Shown: piece after piece, positions 9,077-18,698 of the stretch | How the letters are laid out: each line of letters opens with the position of its first letter | How positions within the stretch are numbered: position 1 is the stretch's first letter | DNA from: OPU3-GD-OMZ sp964515235 | Lineage (GTDB): Bacteria > Pseudomonadota > Gammaproteobacteria > Methylococcales > Methylomonadaceae | Direction of reading: 5' to 3' | NCBI GenBank assembly: GCA_964515235.1 | Contig: CAZEVO010000004.1 | Span: 12,828-76,827, forward strand | DNA length: 64,000 nt | Notes under the pieces: model-generated | Told to the model about the DNA's origin: nothing | Database searches by the model: none | What the model saw: the letters and a program-made list of their open reading frames with translations, nothing else | Program-made: the position numbers and the translations under genes

Positions 9077-9379
9077 ATGCAAGAGGATATTAACCAGAAC
9101 CTCCAAAAAATAAGCACTTGGAAACGGATATTTTTCATGGCAATCTTTGCTGTCATTGTCAGTCTGGTTCAAATCGTTTTGCAACTAATCATTCTGCTAC
9201 AGATTGCTTCAATGCTACTGACAGGCTCCCCAAACACCAACATCCTAAGTTTTGGTAAAAAACTCTCAGTTTACCTCTATGATATTGTATTGTTTTTAAC
9301 TTTTAACAGCGATAGGCTGCCATTTCCCTTTTCAGAATGGGCCATCACTGAAACCTTAGAAAAGAAGTCTAATCAATAA
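9077..9379 (+). CDS. DUF4389 family membrane protein
   Basis: Small protein of 100 residues with two hydrophobic segments: about 18-48 (IFFMAIFAVIVSLVQIVLQL onward) and a second around 65-75, followed by SDRLPFPFSEWA. This ending, with a conserved PFPFxxWP-like stretch, resembles the DUF4389 family. An AAGGA ribosome site lies 9 bases before the ATG. It follows the DUF2333 gene and precedes dinB. Biochemical role unknown. Confidence 0.7.
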   Translation: MQEDINQNLQKISTWKRIFFMAIFAVIVSLVQIVLQLIILLQIASMLLTGSPNTNILSFGKKLSVYLYDIVLFLTFNSDRLPFPFSEWAITETLEKKSNQ

Positions 9380-9420
9380 ACCCAAGAGAGATACACTGAT
9401 TGACCCTTTTTCTTTAAACC

Positions 9421-10512
9421 GTGCCTACAACTGAATTAAGAAAAATCATTCATGTTGACATGGATGCTTTTTTTGCGGCAGTCGAACAGCGAGACTTTCC
9501 ACAATACCAAAATAAGCCCGTTATCGTCGGCGGCCTACCAAACAGCCGAGGAGTCGTTGCAACATGCAGTTATGAAGCACGTTCCTTTGGCATACACTCC
9601 GTGATGCCATCATCAAAAGCCTACCGACTATGTCCTCATGCTATTTTCGTAAAACCCAGGTTAACTGTTTATCGCGCTGTTTCAGAACAAATTCGTGAAA
9701 TTTTAAGATCATATACAAATCTTGTTGAATTCGTTTCACTCGATGAAGCCTATCTTGATGTTACTACCGTTAGTGGCTTTCAACATTCAGCTACCCGCAT
9801 TGCCGAAGATATTACCCAAAAAATAAAACAGCACACACAACTGACTGCATCTGCCGGGATTTCTTATAATAAGTTCCTTGCCAAGATGGCTTCTGATATC
9901 AACAAACCCAACGGGTCTTTTACGATTGCCCCTGAACAAGGACCTGAATTTATTGCACATTTACCGATCGGAAAATTTCATGGCATTGGCAAAGCCACTG
10001 AAAAGAAAATGCATGCCTTAGGCATTCATACTGGAAGAGAACTGGCAAAAATGACCCAAGAGGAACTACAACGTCATTTTGGTAAAACTGGATTACATTA
10101 CTTTCACATTGCTCATAATCAAGACAACCGACCCGTCTCTCCACACCGAAAAACAAAATCGGTCGGTGTTGAAAAAACATTTCCAGAAGATATTAGTAAC
10201 CCTATGTTCATCCAACAAACTATCAACCAATTATTTTCAGCCGCCTTTGCAAAACTACAAGCAAAAAAACTTACGGCCATGACCATTACGATTAAGGTAA
10301 AGTATGAAAACTTTGAGCAAATTACCCGTAGTAGAACCCTCTCAGGAACCATTACCGACCTCAGTTTAGGTCAGCGAATTATTACTGAACTCGTCAAAAA
10401 AACAGCAATTGGTCAGCGAAAAATAAGGCTACTGGGTGTTTCCTTTTCATCACTCGAACCTCAAACAGAAACCCGCTGGCCTAAACAACTGGATATCTTT
10501 CAACCCAACTGA
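9421..10512 (+). CDS. dinB: DNA polymerase IV (translesion)
   Basis: Y-family error-prone polymerase, 363 residues, starting at GTG. Catalytic acidic residues are visible: Asp13 and Asp15 in HVDMDAFFAAVE and Asp108-Glu109 in SLDEAYLDVT. The helix-hairpin-helix part (IGKFHGIGKATEKKMHALGI) and the C-terminal little-finger domain are complete. No clear LexA box was recognised upstream. The 3' end overlaps the convergent darP gene by 13 bases. Confidence 0.96.
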   Translation: MPTTELRKIIHVDMDAFFAAVEQRDFPQYQNKPVIVGGLPNSRGVVATCSYEARSFGIHSVMPSSKAYRLCPHAIFVKPRLTVYRAVSEQIREILRSYTNLVEFVSLDEAYLDVTTVSGFQHSATRIAEDITQKIKQHTQLTASAGISYNKFLAKMASDINKPNGSFTIAPEQGPEFIAHLPIGKFHGIGKATEKKMHALGIHTGRELAKMTQEELQRHFGKTGLHYFHIAHNQDNRPVSPHRKTKSVGVEKTFPEDISNPMFIQQTINQLFSAAFAKLQAKKLTAMTITIKVKYENFEQITRSRTLSGTITDLSLGQRIITELVKKTAIGQRKIRLLGVSFSSLEPQTETRWPKQLDIFQPN

Positions 10513-11021
10513 TCAGTCTCATCAAATAACCCTTTTAACTGACGAAACAATAACCTTGCTGACTTTGCTGGCTTGTCCAATGCTATTTCTTTTTTAGCAC
10601 CACGAACTAACTGACGTAAATATTGTATATCCGCCTCTGGATAGCTATTTAACAACTCCGTTAAAGCAGCTTTATCCTCCGATAATAATCGTGCTCGCCA
10701 ATGTTCTACTTTATGTAATTCACGGGCAGAATGTGCACTCTTATTTTTTAATAAATCAAGACGTTCTCGAATAACATCCGTTTCCGCAGTACGCAATATC
10801 CCTGTAATATATTTAATCTGCCTTTTCCTAGCTCCCTTATTAGCCGGCATAGAAGAAGCCATATTAACGGCTTCTATTAAAGGTTCTGGCAACTTTAACG
10901 TTGCTAAATTGGCTAACGATAATTCAACTAATTCTTTTGCCATCACTTGTAAAGCCTGATCCTCTCGTTTCAATTGCGAACGACTCGGTCGACTAACATC
11001 TTCGAGTTCTAAATCTTTCAT
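10500..11021 (-). CDS. darP: Ribosome-associated protein DarP (YjgA, DUF615)
   Basis: Dual-action ribosomal assembly factor family involved in late 50S maturation. The protein of 173 residues contains the family pattern SRSQLKREDQALQ, LPLP-like LKLPEPLIEAV and the C-terminal SARLLFRQLKGLF. The ATG at 11021 is chosen because it immediately follows the stop of the upstream 62-residue gene (TGATATG arrangement), implying translational coupling; a start ten codons earlier would only overlap that gene. It converges on and overlaps dinB. Confidence 0.93.
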   Translation of the reverse strand: MKDLELEDVSRPSRSQLKREDQALQVMAKELVELSLANLATLKLPEPLIEAVNMASSMPANKGARKRQIKYITGILRTAETDVIRERLDLLKNKSAHSARELHKVEHWRARLLSEDKAALTELLNSYPEADIQYLRQLVRGAKKEIALDKPAKSARLLFRQLKGLFDETDQLG

Positions 11022-11022
11022 A

Positions 11023-11211
11023 TCAGCCCATAACCAATAAAAACACAACAAACAATACCACCAAACCTATCGGCACGAATACCGCTTTCCAATCCGAAGG
11101 AACATCACGATTTCTGATCATTGACGACCTAATATTAGGGACGAATACAAACAACACACCTAATACGATAATCCCCAAAACTACACTTTCCCACATTGAT
11201 AATGTTTCCAA
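11023..11211 (-). CDS. Small two-helix membrane protein (unknown)
   Basis: A 62-residue protein with two hydrophobic segments (about 8-24 and 45-61) separated by a short polar loop VPNIRSSMIRNRDVPSDW. The start is TTG at 11211, supported by GAGGA six bases upstream; an ATG five codons later is possible. Its stop is one base before the darP start, so it is probably translationally coupled to that ribosome factor. I do not recognise the family. Confidence 0.65.
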   Translation of the reverse strand: METLSMWESVVLGIIVLGVLFVFVPNIRSSMIRNRDVPSDWKAVFVPIGLVVLFVVFLLVMG

Positions 11212-11257
11212 TCTATTTCCTCGCTTAACGGATTCAATACTGTTAACCCTCGCGCTG

Positions 11258-11791
11258 TTAAAGTCTTGTTAGCACTTGCTGCCATCGCAGTTTTTTTTCT
11301 GCCAATGACATTCCTGCATAAGCAGGACTCGTCGAAGGCAATCGATAATAATCTAGATCATGTACTATTCGAGGTAACACATGACGGTGATAAATATGCT
11401 CCGCTGCCCGACCATTAAAGAATACCGCTCGAACCAAGGGAGAAGCCCTAAAAAAACTATCAAAATCGTTAATCGATATTGAGTTTAGCTTAATGTTTGC
11501 ATCTAAACTCCCTTCACGTTGACAACTTTGTAAAACATCCCAAACAGCAACACCTCTATTCAATAATAAGGTAACCTTCTGCTGATAAGTCGCTACTGTC
11601 GGTATGTCAAACAAAGACGACATAATCACCCAAAATGCATTACGCTTATGACCGTAGTACTGTTGTTTCTTAAGCGAATCAAGACTAGGGGCCGACCCCA
11701 ATACAAGCACTTTAGAATCAACATTGGCTAATGGTGCAAAACCACTGACCCGGCTACCAAAATCATTCCATAAGGTGACATTATACTGCAA
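11258..11791 (-). CDS. DNA-deoxyinosine (hypoxanthine) glycosylase
   Basis: Base-excision repair enzyme of the uracil-DNA glycosylase superfamily, family 6 type, 177 residues. Visible signatures are VLVLGSAPSLDSLKKQQYYGHKRNAFW (the GSAPS and YYGHxRNxFW motifs) and, near the end, LPSTSPAYAGMSLAEK, equivalent to motif 2. It is expected to excise hypoxanthine formed by adenine deamination, or less likely uracil from mismatches. It is an apparently single-gene unit upstream of the small membrane protein and darP. Confidence 0.85.
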   Translation of the reverse strand: MQYNVTLWNDFGSRVSGFAPLANVDSKVLVLGSAPSLDSLKKQQYYGHKRNAFWVIMSSLFDIPTVATYQQKVTLLLNRGVAVWDVLQSCQREGSLDANIKLNSISINDFDSFFRASPLVRAVFFNGRAAEHIYHRHVLPRIVHDLDYYRLPSTSPAYAGMSLAEKKLRWQQVLTRL

Positions 11792-11917
11792 CTTAGCTCT
11801 CCAAAAACGTCATTGAGATTCAAACTATAATAACAAATACAAACCTAACAATACGTTTTGCTTTACTATATGGCAACGCCTCTTTACACTTTTTCAACGA
11901 TTAAAGCGATTGTTAAA

Positions 11918-13552
11918 ATGCAAATAAATACGGTAAACACAGAGCCTTACCCTGATCAAAAACCTGGAACATCCGGACTTAGAAAAAAAGTAGTTATTTT
12001 CCAACAACCCCATTATTTAGAAAATTATATTCAAGCTACTTTTGACTGCATGAATGACTATGCGGGACAGACGATTGTTGTAGGTGGCGACGGCCGATTC
12101 TATAATCGTCAAGCGATACAGGTTATCATTAAAATTGCTGCTGCCAATGGTTGTCAACACTTAATTATTGGTCAAAATGGTTTACTCTCTACACCAGCGG
12201 TTTCTCATTTAATACGAAAATATCAAGCCTTTGGTGGCTTTATTTTATCAGCTAGTCATAATCCCGGCGGCCCGGACAAAGACTTCGGTATCAAATTTAA
12301 TATTGCCAGCGGCAGCGCTGCTCCTGAATTACTTACCGATGCCATCTTTGCCAAAACGAAGCAATTACATCAGTATTATTATGCGCGTTTTGATGATGTT
12401 GACCTTAATAATATTCAAGAACTACAAATTGATAATCTCACTATTTCTGTCATTAACACCGTCACCGATTATGCCCAATTAATGACTGAAATTTTTGACT
12501 TTACACTTTTAAAAGAAGTCATTAAAAATAAATCTGTCAGTTTATGTTTTGATGCAATGCATGCGGTGACCGGGCCTTACGCTCAATATATTCTAGAGTC
12601 AATGCTAGAGGCACCCTCAGGTTCTGTCATTAACGCCACACCTTTAGAAGATTTTGGCGGTTGCCACCCCGACCCTAATTTAACCCAGGCTCATACACTA
12701 GCGACTCTGATGTTTAGCAATAATGCCCCTGTTTTCGGCGCTGCGTCTGATGGTGATGGTGATAGAAATCTGATCTTAGGCGATAATTTTTATGTTACGC
12801 CCAGTGATTCCCTTGCCATTATGGCTGCCAACGCACCGCTCATTCCCGGCTACCAACATGGCCTTTCTGGCGTTGCACGCTCTATGCCGACAAGCCAAGC
12901 AGTTGACCGCGTTGCCCACTATTTAGAAATCCCTTGTTATGAAACACCTACTGGCTGGAAATTTTTTGGTAATTTATTAGATGCAAATAAAATAACCCTG
13001 TGTGGCGAAGAAAGTTTTGGTTCAAGTTCTAGTCATGTCCGAGAAAAAGATGGCTTATGGGCAGTCTTATTTTGGCTTAATTTAATTGCCCGAAAGAACA
13101 AATCAGTCAAAGAAATAGCCTATGAACATTGGCATAAATTTGGCCGTGACATCTATTCCCGGCACGACTATGAAGGATTGGATCTATCAGTTGCCAACAC
13201 GATCTACAATCAATTACGCGAAAAATTAACCGCTCTACTTGGCCAAGAAATTAATGGTTATGTTGTCAGTGATGCTAATGAATTTAGCTATCAAGACCCC
13301 GTCGATGGTAGTCTCAGTAAAAACCAAGGTCTTCGAGTCTGCTTTGAAGACGGCTCCCGAATAGTCTATCGTCTCTCAGGTACAGGAACAGTAGGAGCCA
13401 CTTTACGTATCTATATAGAACAATTCACACAAGACCCCAGTCAATTTGATGTCGACCCCCAAATTGCATTAGCTCCTCTCATTACCATTGCCGAACAGTT
13501 TTGTGAAATAAAAAAGAAAACCGGTTTAACAAACCCTCACGTTATCACCTAA
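11918..13552 (+). CDS. pgm: Phosphoglucomutase (alpha-D-glucose specific)
   Basis: Interconverts glucose 1- and 6-phosphate, linking glycolysis with glycogen and nucleotide-sugar synthesis. The 544-residue protein resembles the long PGM1-like type: start MQINTVNTEPYPDQKPGTSGLRKKV, catalytic phosphoserine in SASHNPGG (Ser113), metal loop DGDGDRN and sugar-binding GEESFGSSSSHVREKDG. The ATG at 11918 is chosen, since the family begins just before this conserved segment; a longer start at 11858 adds 20 unconserved residues. Its stop interlocks with that of the convergent ZIP gene. Confidence 0.95.
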   Translation: MQINTVNTEPYPDQKPGTSGLRKKVVIFQQPHYLENYIQATFDCMNDYAGQTIVVGGDGRFYNRQAIQVIIKIAAANGCQHLIIGQNGLLSTPAVSHLIRKYQAFGGFILSASHNPGGPDKDFGIKFNIASGSAAPELLTDAIFAKTKQLHQYYYARFDDVDLNNIQELQIDNLTISVINTVTDYAQLMTEIFDFTLLKEVIKNKSVSLCFDAMHAVTGPYAQYILESMLEAPSGSVINATPLEDFGGCHPDPNLTQAHTLATLMFSNNAPVFGAASDGDGDRNLILGDNFYVTPSDSLAIMAANAPLIPGYQHGLSGVARSMPTSQAVDRVAHYLEIPCYETPTGWKFFGNLLDANKITLCGEESFGSSSSHVREKDGLWAVLFWLNLIARKNKSVKEIAYEHWHKFGRDIYSRHDYEGLDLSVANTIYNQLREKLTALLGQEINGYVVSDANEFSYQDPVDGSLSKNQGLRVCFEDGSRIVYRLSGTGTVGATLRIYIEQFTQDPSQFDVDPQIALAPLITIAEQFCEIKKKTGLTNPHVIT

Positions 13553-14409
13553 GTCACATCCTTTTTTATCACTCCATTCGACATCACCATCGCTTGCATA
13601 TTATCAACAGCTACCTGGTCTTCAAAATCATGCGCAACCGTGTGTAATAAACAGATGACTGTCACACCCACAGCGATCAAGGCAATTTGTTTTAAGCTCG
13701 ATTGCATATCTGTTTTCTTATGTAGGGTAGGGATTAAATCAGCAACAGCAATATAAATAAAACTTGACGCAGCTAAAACCAGGAAATAAGGTAAATAGCC
13801 ATGCAAATCAGCCAAACTAAAATAAGCGACAATCCCACCCAAAACAGTTGTTAGGCTGGCTAAAACATTGTATAGCAGTGCCTTCCGACGAGAATAACCA
13901 CTCTTGAGTAAAATAGCGAAATCACCCACTTCTTGTGGAATTTCATGCGTGGCAACAGCTAAACTTGTCACAATGCCTAAGTTAACGTCCGTTAAAAAAG
14001 CAGCTGCTATTAAAATTCCATCAACAAAATTATGAATACTATCCCCGAGAATAATCAACGTCCCTGCCGCCTCATGGCTATGGTTCTCTCCCTCATGAAT
14101 ATGCGCCTCACAACTTCCAGAGTGGCAATGACGCCAAATCAACAACTTTTCTAATACAAAAAAACTCAACAAGCCTGCTAAAATAGTCGCTGATAAACGT
14201 TGGAAACTATCTACGTCAACAGACTCAAAAGCATGAGGAATCAACCCCCAAAAAGAAACTGCTAACAAAGCACCAATCGAGAAACTAATGCCGTGTGGCA
14301 AAATAGCGTTGCGCTTATTTTCAGGGAGCCATAAAAAAAACGATGCCGCCAAAACGCTTAAAACACCCCCTAAAGCAGTAAAAATTACAATTAAGACCAA
14401 TAAATTCAT
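13549..14409 (-). CDS. ZIP family divalent metal transporter
   Basis: Inner-membrane metal carrier of 286 residues, about eight hydrophobic segments. The binuclear metal site is seen in LGDSIHNFVDGILIAAAF (helix 4, HNxxD) and ATHEIPQEVGDFAILL (helix 5, HExxxE). A His-containing loop (HCHSGSCEAHIHEGENHSHE) between helices is typical of zinc or iron ZIP proteins. It starts 6 bases after pgeF and is probably in the same transcript. Metal specificity is not readable from sequence. Confidence 0.93.
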   Translation of the reverse strand: MNLLVLIVIFTALGGVLSVLAASFFLWLPENKRNAILPHGISFSIGALLAVSFWGLIPHAFESVDVDSFQRLSATILAGLLSFFVLEKLLIWRHCHSGSCEAHIHEGENHSHEAAGTLIILGDSIHNFVDGILIAAAFLTDVNLGIVTSLAVATHEIPQEVGDFAILLKSGYSRRKALLYNVLASLTTVLGGIVAYFSLADLHGYLPYFLVLAASSFIYIAVADLIPTLHKKTDMQSSLKQIALIAVGVTVICLLHTVAHDFEDQVAVDNMQAMVMSNGVIKKDVT

Positions 14410-14415
14410 ATGCGC

Positions 14416-15135
14416 TTAAAACTCTTTCCAAATAAGTGAAACCATACGACCCGTAACCTTCTCTCTTCGATAAGAAAAAAACCGACCCGTCTCCGTAAAG
14501 GTGCAATAGGTACCACCATATACATCATCAATACCCGCATCTTTTAAAATTAACCGTGCTAGCTTATAAATATCTGCCAGGAAATAACCGATTCCGTAGG
14601 GCTTAAAAGCCTCCTCCAGTTTTGGATTCTTTTTCACAAAAGCATCTCTAACTTCTGACCCCACCTCAAAAACAGTATTGCCAATCGCAGGTCCTAACCA
14701 AGCCATAAGGTTCACACCAGCCATTGCATTCAATGTGTTTTCTAAAACACCTGACAATAACCCTCTCCAGCCACAATGAACTGCTCCAATCCACTGACCT
14801 TGTTTATCGGCTAAAAGTACTGGTAAGCAATCTGCGGTTAAGACCGCACAAACAATACCGGGTTGACGGGTAAAACTAGCATCTGCTTCCGGCAAAACCG
14901 ATGTAGCATCTGCACAAACCACCTTACTACTATGTGTCTGATTCAACCAAACCGGTTCAGTGGGTAATGAGTATTTCTGCCGTAAAATATTACGATTTTG
15001 GCTAACAAGCTCTACGCTGTCACCAACATGTGTAGCCAAATTAAAACTACTATAAGCTCCTGAACTAAACCCACCACGACGATCGGTCGATACCGCATGA
15101 ATACCCGCTACAACGGGCCAATCAACTAAAACCAT
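14416..15135 (-). CDS. pgeF: Peptidoglycan editing factor PgeF (YfiH/laccase-domain)
   Basis: Cytoplasmic Cu-oxidase_4/DUF152 protein, 239 residues. Metal-binding residues appear in LNQTHSSKVV, AVLTADCLPVLLADKQG and GAVHCGWRGLLSGVLENT, then WLGPAIGNTVFEVGSEV. In E. coli PgeF removes wrong amino-acid incorporation in muropeptides; relatives have purine nucleoside phosphorylase activity. It overlaps rluD by 14 bases, the usual rluD-pgeF order. Confidence 0.95.
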   Translation of the reverse strand: MVLVDWPVVAGIHAVSTDRRGGFSSGAYSSFNLATHVGDSVELVSQNRNILRQKYSLPTEPVWLNQTHSSKVVCADATSVLPEADASFTRQPGIVCAVLTADCLPVLLADKQGQWIGAVHCGWRGLLSGVLENTLNAMAGVNLMAWLGPAIGNTVFEVGSEVRDAFVKKNPKLEEAFKPYGIGYFLADIYKLARLILKDAGIDDVYGGTYCTFTETGRFFSYRREKVTGRMVSLIWKEF

Positions 15136-16078
15136 TTATTTTATCATTTGTCGCTAATGCCTTCGCAAGTTTATCCATATCCATTGGTAAATCAGCTCTC
15201 CACTCACAATATTCACCAGTTCTTGGATGAATCAATCCGAGCTTGGCCGCATGTAATGCCTGACGTTTAAAGCCTTGCAACTGTATTGCTAATTCCGCAT
15301 CACAATCTTTAGACAATCTAAAACGACCGCCATAAACAGGATCACCTAATAAAGGGTAATGAATATGCGCCATATGCACTCTGATTTGATGCGTCCGTCC
15401 CGTTTCTAATTTAACCCCAATTAAAGTATGCTGGTGGTAACGTGTTAGTACTCTGAAATGAGTAATCGCGACTTTCCCTGAATCTACAACGGCTTGTCGC
15501 TTTCTATTTACCGGATGGCGCCCAATCGGTTCATCGACAATCCCTCCTGAAGTCATTCTTCCTTGGGTAATTGCTAAATACTCTCGTTGGACTGATCTAC
15601 TTTGTAATTGATTCACCAAGTGAGCATGAGCGGTGAGACTCTTTGCTACCATTAATAAACCTGAAGTATCTTTATCAATACGGTGGACAATACCAGAGCG
15701 TGGTATGGTTGATAATAAGGGGGCATGGAATAGCAATCCATTTTGTAAGGTACCCGACCAATGTCCCGCGGCCGGATGAACCACTAACCCAGCAGGTTTA
15801 TTAATAATTAATAAATCTGAGTCTTCAAAAACAATATTTAATGGTAGTTCTTCAGCTTCTAAAGTTGTCACAACGTCAGCTTCTGCATGAAGCTCTATGA
15901 CTTCTCCACCTTTGACGGAGTCTTTAGATCGTAATTGTTCCTCATCGACCCGTACACGACCCTGCTTTATCCAGGTCTGTAAGCGGCTTCTGGAATACTC
16001 TGGAAACAATTCTGCCAGTGCCCGATCTAATCGATAGCCAGCCATTTCAAAAGGTATTGTTTTAATCATAAAATTCAT
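15122..16078 (-). CDS. rluD: 23S rRNA pseudouridine synthase RluD
   Basis: Modifies 23S rRNA uridines 1911, 1915 and 1917 in helix 69. The 318-residue protein has an N-terminal S4 RNA-binding domain (about 17-65, YRLDRALAELFPEYSRSRLQ) and the catalytic domain with HRIDKDTSG, where Asp135 is the nucleophile, and GRTHQIRVH. rluD-pgeF with divergent bamD is a classic gammaproteobacterial arrangement and supports RluD rather than RluC. Confidence 0.96.
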   Translation of the reverse strand: MNFMIKTIPFEMAGYRLDRALAELFPEYSRSRLQTWIKQGRVRVDEEQLRSKDSVKGGEVIELHAEADVVTTLEAEELPLNIVFEDSDLLIINKPAGLVVHPAAGHWSGTLQNGLLFHAPLLSTIPRSGIVHRIDKDTSGLLMVAKSLTAHAHLVNQLQSRSVQREYLAITQGRMTSGGIVDEPIGRHPVNRKRQAVVDSGKVAITHFRVLTRYHQHTLIGVKLETGRTHQIRVHMAHIHYPLLGDPVYGGRFRLSKDCDAELAIQLQGFKRQALHAAKLGLIHPRTGEYCEWRADLPMDMDKLAKALATNDKINGFS

Positions 16079-16172
16079 TCAACGTTGATCATCTTAAAAG
16101 TTAATTTAAGGTATACTCAATTTTCTCATTTCAAAAACAAAATGCAGCCAAAGAAGGCCACGTAATTTACCC

Positions 16173-17024
16173 ATGTTGCACAATTTTAATATTGAACTCC
16201 ACTGCTTACTAAGAATTACCATTCTTGCTCTATTAATACTTCCCACGAGTGGATGCGATTATTTAAAGAACCTCGACTTATCAACGCCCGATACAAATAA
16301 TAGCCTTCTTGAGTCAGATCAACTGCAATCAAATGCTGACAAAGCATTAGAAAACCAAAATTTCCAAAAAGCCATAGCCCTGTATGAAGAGTTACAGGCT
16401 CGCTTCCCATTTGGGGATCATGCCGCACAAACCCAACTTAATCTGGCTTATGCACAATATAAAAATGGCGATTTTGAAGCGTCCATCGCTTCATCTGATC
16501 GCTTCATCAAAACCAACCCCACTAACGCCAGTGTTGATTACGCTTATTATTTAAAAGGTCTGGTCAATTATAATCAAGACACAGGATATATTGCGCGTTT
16601 TTTACCTACCGATGCCTCACAACGTGACCCGGTAAACAGCCGAGATGCTTTTGCCATTTTTTCCGAATTAATACGTCGTTTTCCTAATAGCGCCTATGCC
16701 CCTGATGCTAAACAACGTATCATTGCTCTTCGCAACAAACTAGCTGCCTACGAAATCAACATTGCGCGCTACTACCTAAGAAGAAAAGCCTATATTGCTG
16801 CTGCAAACCGTGCCAGCGCTGTCATTAAAAACTATCAGAAGACATCTGCAGTACCCCATGCCCTCAAAATAATGCAAGAAGCCTACGAACATTTAAACAT
16901 TGACGACTTAGCTAAGGATGCTCAGCGCGTCTATCAAAAAAACTACCCCAATGGCCCTCCCCCTATTTACCAAGATACCGGCATTATCCAAACAATTTGG
17001 GACTTTATAGGTCTGGAAAAATAA
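16173..17024 (+). CDS. bamD: Outer membrane assembly lipoprotein BamD
   Basis: Essential lipoprotein of the BAM beta-barrel assembly machine. The 283-residue protein has a signal peptide ending in a lipobox LPTSGC (Cys28) and a stack of TPR-like helical pairs (for example YEELQARFPFGDHAAQTQLNLAYAQYKNGDFEASIASSDRFI). The region RDPVNSRDAFAIFSELIRRFPNSAYAPDA is a BamD/ComL hallmark. It is divergent from rluD. A TATACT box at 16112-16117 could be its -10. Confidence 0.96.
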   Translation: MLHNFNIELHCLLRITILALLILPTSGCDYLKNLDLSTPDTNNSLLESDQLQSNADKALENQNFQKAIALYEELQARFPFGDHAAQTQLNLAYAQYKNGDFEASIASSDRFIKTNPTNASVDYAYYLKGLVNYNQDTGYIARFLPTDASQRDPVNSRDAFAIFSELIRRFPNSAYAPDAKQRIIALRNKLAAYEINIARYYLRRKAYIAAANRASAVIKNYQKTSAVPHALKIMQEAYEHLNIDDLAKDAQRVYQKNYPNGPPPIYQDTGIIQTIWDFIGLEK

Positions 17025-17025
17025 C

Positions 17026-18651
17026 CTACTCAATACCTCTATAACCAGAAGTAATAGGGTAGCGCCGTTCACGGCCATAAGCCCTTTTTGTTATACGTAT
17101 ACCAGGTGGAGCTTGCCGGCGTTTGTGTTCATTTCGATCGACTAATGAAATTGCTCGGTGTACATCTGCCTCGCTATACCCTGCTTTCACTATCATTTCA
17201 GCACTTTGATCCTGTTCGACATATCTTTGCAAAATAGGGTCAAGGTTTGAATAAGCGGGTAGTGAATCTTCATCTATTTGGTCAGGCGCTAATTCAGCTG
17301 AAGGCGGTCGTGTTATAACCCGTTCAGGAATAACTAAAGATAGCTGATTTCGATACGCAGCCAACTGATAAACCAGTAACTTAGGAACATCTTTTAAAGG
17401 TGCAAAACCACCGGCCATATCACCATATAATGTGGCATACCCTACGCTCATTTCACTTTTATTACCAGTCGTCAACAATAACTTACCTTGCTTATTAGAA
17501 ATTGCCATTAAAATAACACCGCGACAACGGGCCTGAATATTTTCCTCTGTAACCCCTCCGCTGCCAACATCTTCAAAAATGCCCGACAACAGTGAATTAA
17601 ATGATGAAACTACTGTATGAATAGGAATTATATTAAATTTAACCCCTTGAGTATTGGCTTGCTTTTCCGCATCTTCCAAACTCATGCTCTGGGTAAACTC
17701 TGATGGCATCAGTACTGCTTCCACATGTTCGGCACCCAAAGCATCGACCGCGAGCGCAAGCGTTAATGCTGAATCGATTCCTCCCGATAACCCCAGTACT
17801 GCACCCTGGAATCCATTTTTCCGAACATAATCTCGAACGCCTAGAACTAGGGCCTGATATTCACTTTTAATCGGTTGATAACACGCAGCCATAGTCGATT
17901 CCATAGGCAACAAACCTAAACCCTGATTAAATGTAACGACTGACAAGTCCTCAATAAATTCAGGTGCTCTGAAAACAGTTTTTCCTAAAGAGTCCATGAC
18001 AAATGAAGCGCCATCAAAGACTAATTCATCCTGTCCGCCTACTTGATTAACATAAACAACAGGAATTTTTACGCTATCAATACGTTCACGAACGGTGTTT
18101 TCCCGCTCATAAAATTTACCGCCATGGAAAGGTGAAGCATTTAAATTAAGTAATAACTCAGCCCCCAAGGCCTGAGTTTTTTCAACAACACCTGAGCTCC
18201 AAATATCTTCACAAATACTCAGCCCAATTATGTGACCTTTAAAATTAAAAGTACAAGGTTTTTGGCCCGCATAAAAATAACGCTGTTCATCAAAGACACC
18301 ATAATTAGGCAATACATTTTTGCGATAAACAATCTCAATAGTACCGTCATTAATAAAAGCAGCACTATTATAAAGTTTATTTCTTTCCCTCTCAGGAAAG
18401 CCAATCACAACAGCAATATCAGTCAATGACCGTGCAATATTAATTATTGCATCATTAGCTTTATCAAGGAAATCTTCACGAAATAACAAATCTTCAGGTG
18501 GATAACCGGTAATGGTTAATTCAGGAAAAACCACAAGGTCAGCATTCAAATGATCACGTGCCTTTTCAGCTACAGTTATAATTTTATCGGTATTCGTAGC
18601 AATGCCACCAACTAATAAATTCATCTGGGCCAATGCAATATTCAAGGTCAT
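17026..18651 (-). CDS. nadE: NAD+ synthase, glutamine-dependent
   Basis: Last step of NAD synthesis, amidation of nicotinate adenine dinucleotide. At 541 residues it is the two-domain form: an N-terminal nitrilase-like glutaminase with catalytic triad Glu44 (FPELTITGYPPEDLL), Lys111 (YRKNVLPNYGVFDE) and Cys147 (SICEDIW), and a C-terminal ATP pyrophosphatase with the PP-loop LGLSGGIDSALT. The C-terminal NEHKRRQAPPGIRIT is conserved. It converges on bamD with a one-base gap. Confidence 0.96.
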   Translation of the reverse strand: MTLNIALAQMNLLVGGIATNTDKIITVAEKARDHLNADLVVFPELTITGYPPEDLLFREDFLDKANDAIINIARSLTDIAVVIGFPERERNKLYNSAAFINDGTIEIVYRKNVLPNYGVFDEQRYFYAGQKPCTFNFKGHIIGLSICEDIWSSGVVEKTQALGAELLLNLNASPFHGGKFYERENTVRERIDSVKIPVVYVNQVGGQDELVFDGASFVMDSLGKTVFRAPEFIEDLSVVTFNQGLGLLPMESTMAACYQPIKSEYQALVLGVRDYVRKNGFQGAVLGLSGGIDSALTLALAVDALGAEHVEAVLMPSEFTQSMSLEDAEKQANTQGVKFNIIPIHTVVSSFNSLLSGIFEDVGSGGVTEENIQARCRGVILMAISNKQGKLLLTTGNKSEMSVGYATLYGDMAGGFAPLKDVPKLLVYQLAAYRNQLSLVIPERVITRPPSAELAPDQIDEDSLPAYSNLDPILQRYVEQDQSAEMIVKAGYSEADVHRAISLVDRNEHKRRQAPPGIRITKRAYGRERRYPITSGYRGIE

Positions 18652-18698
18652 TGTTTTCAGGTATAAAAAAATTAAAACATTGAAAGAAGGTTCGATCT

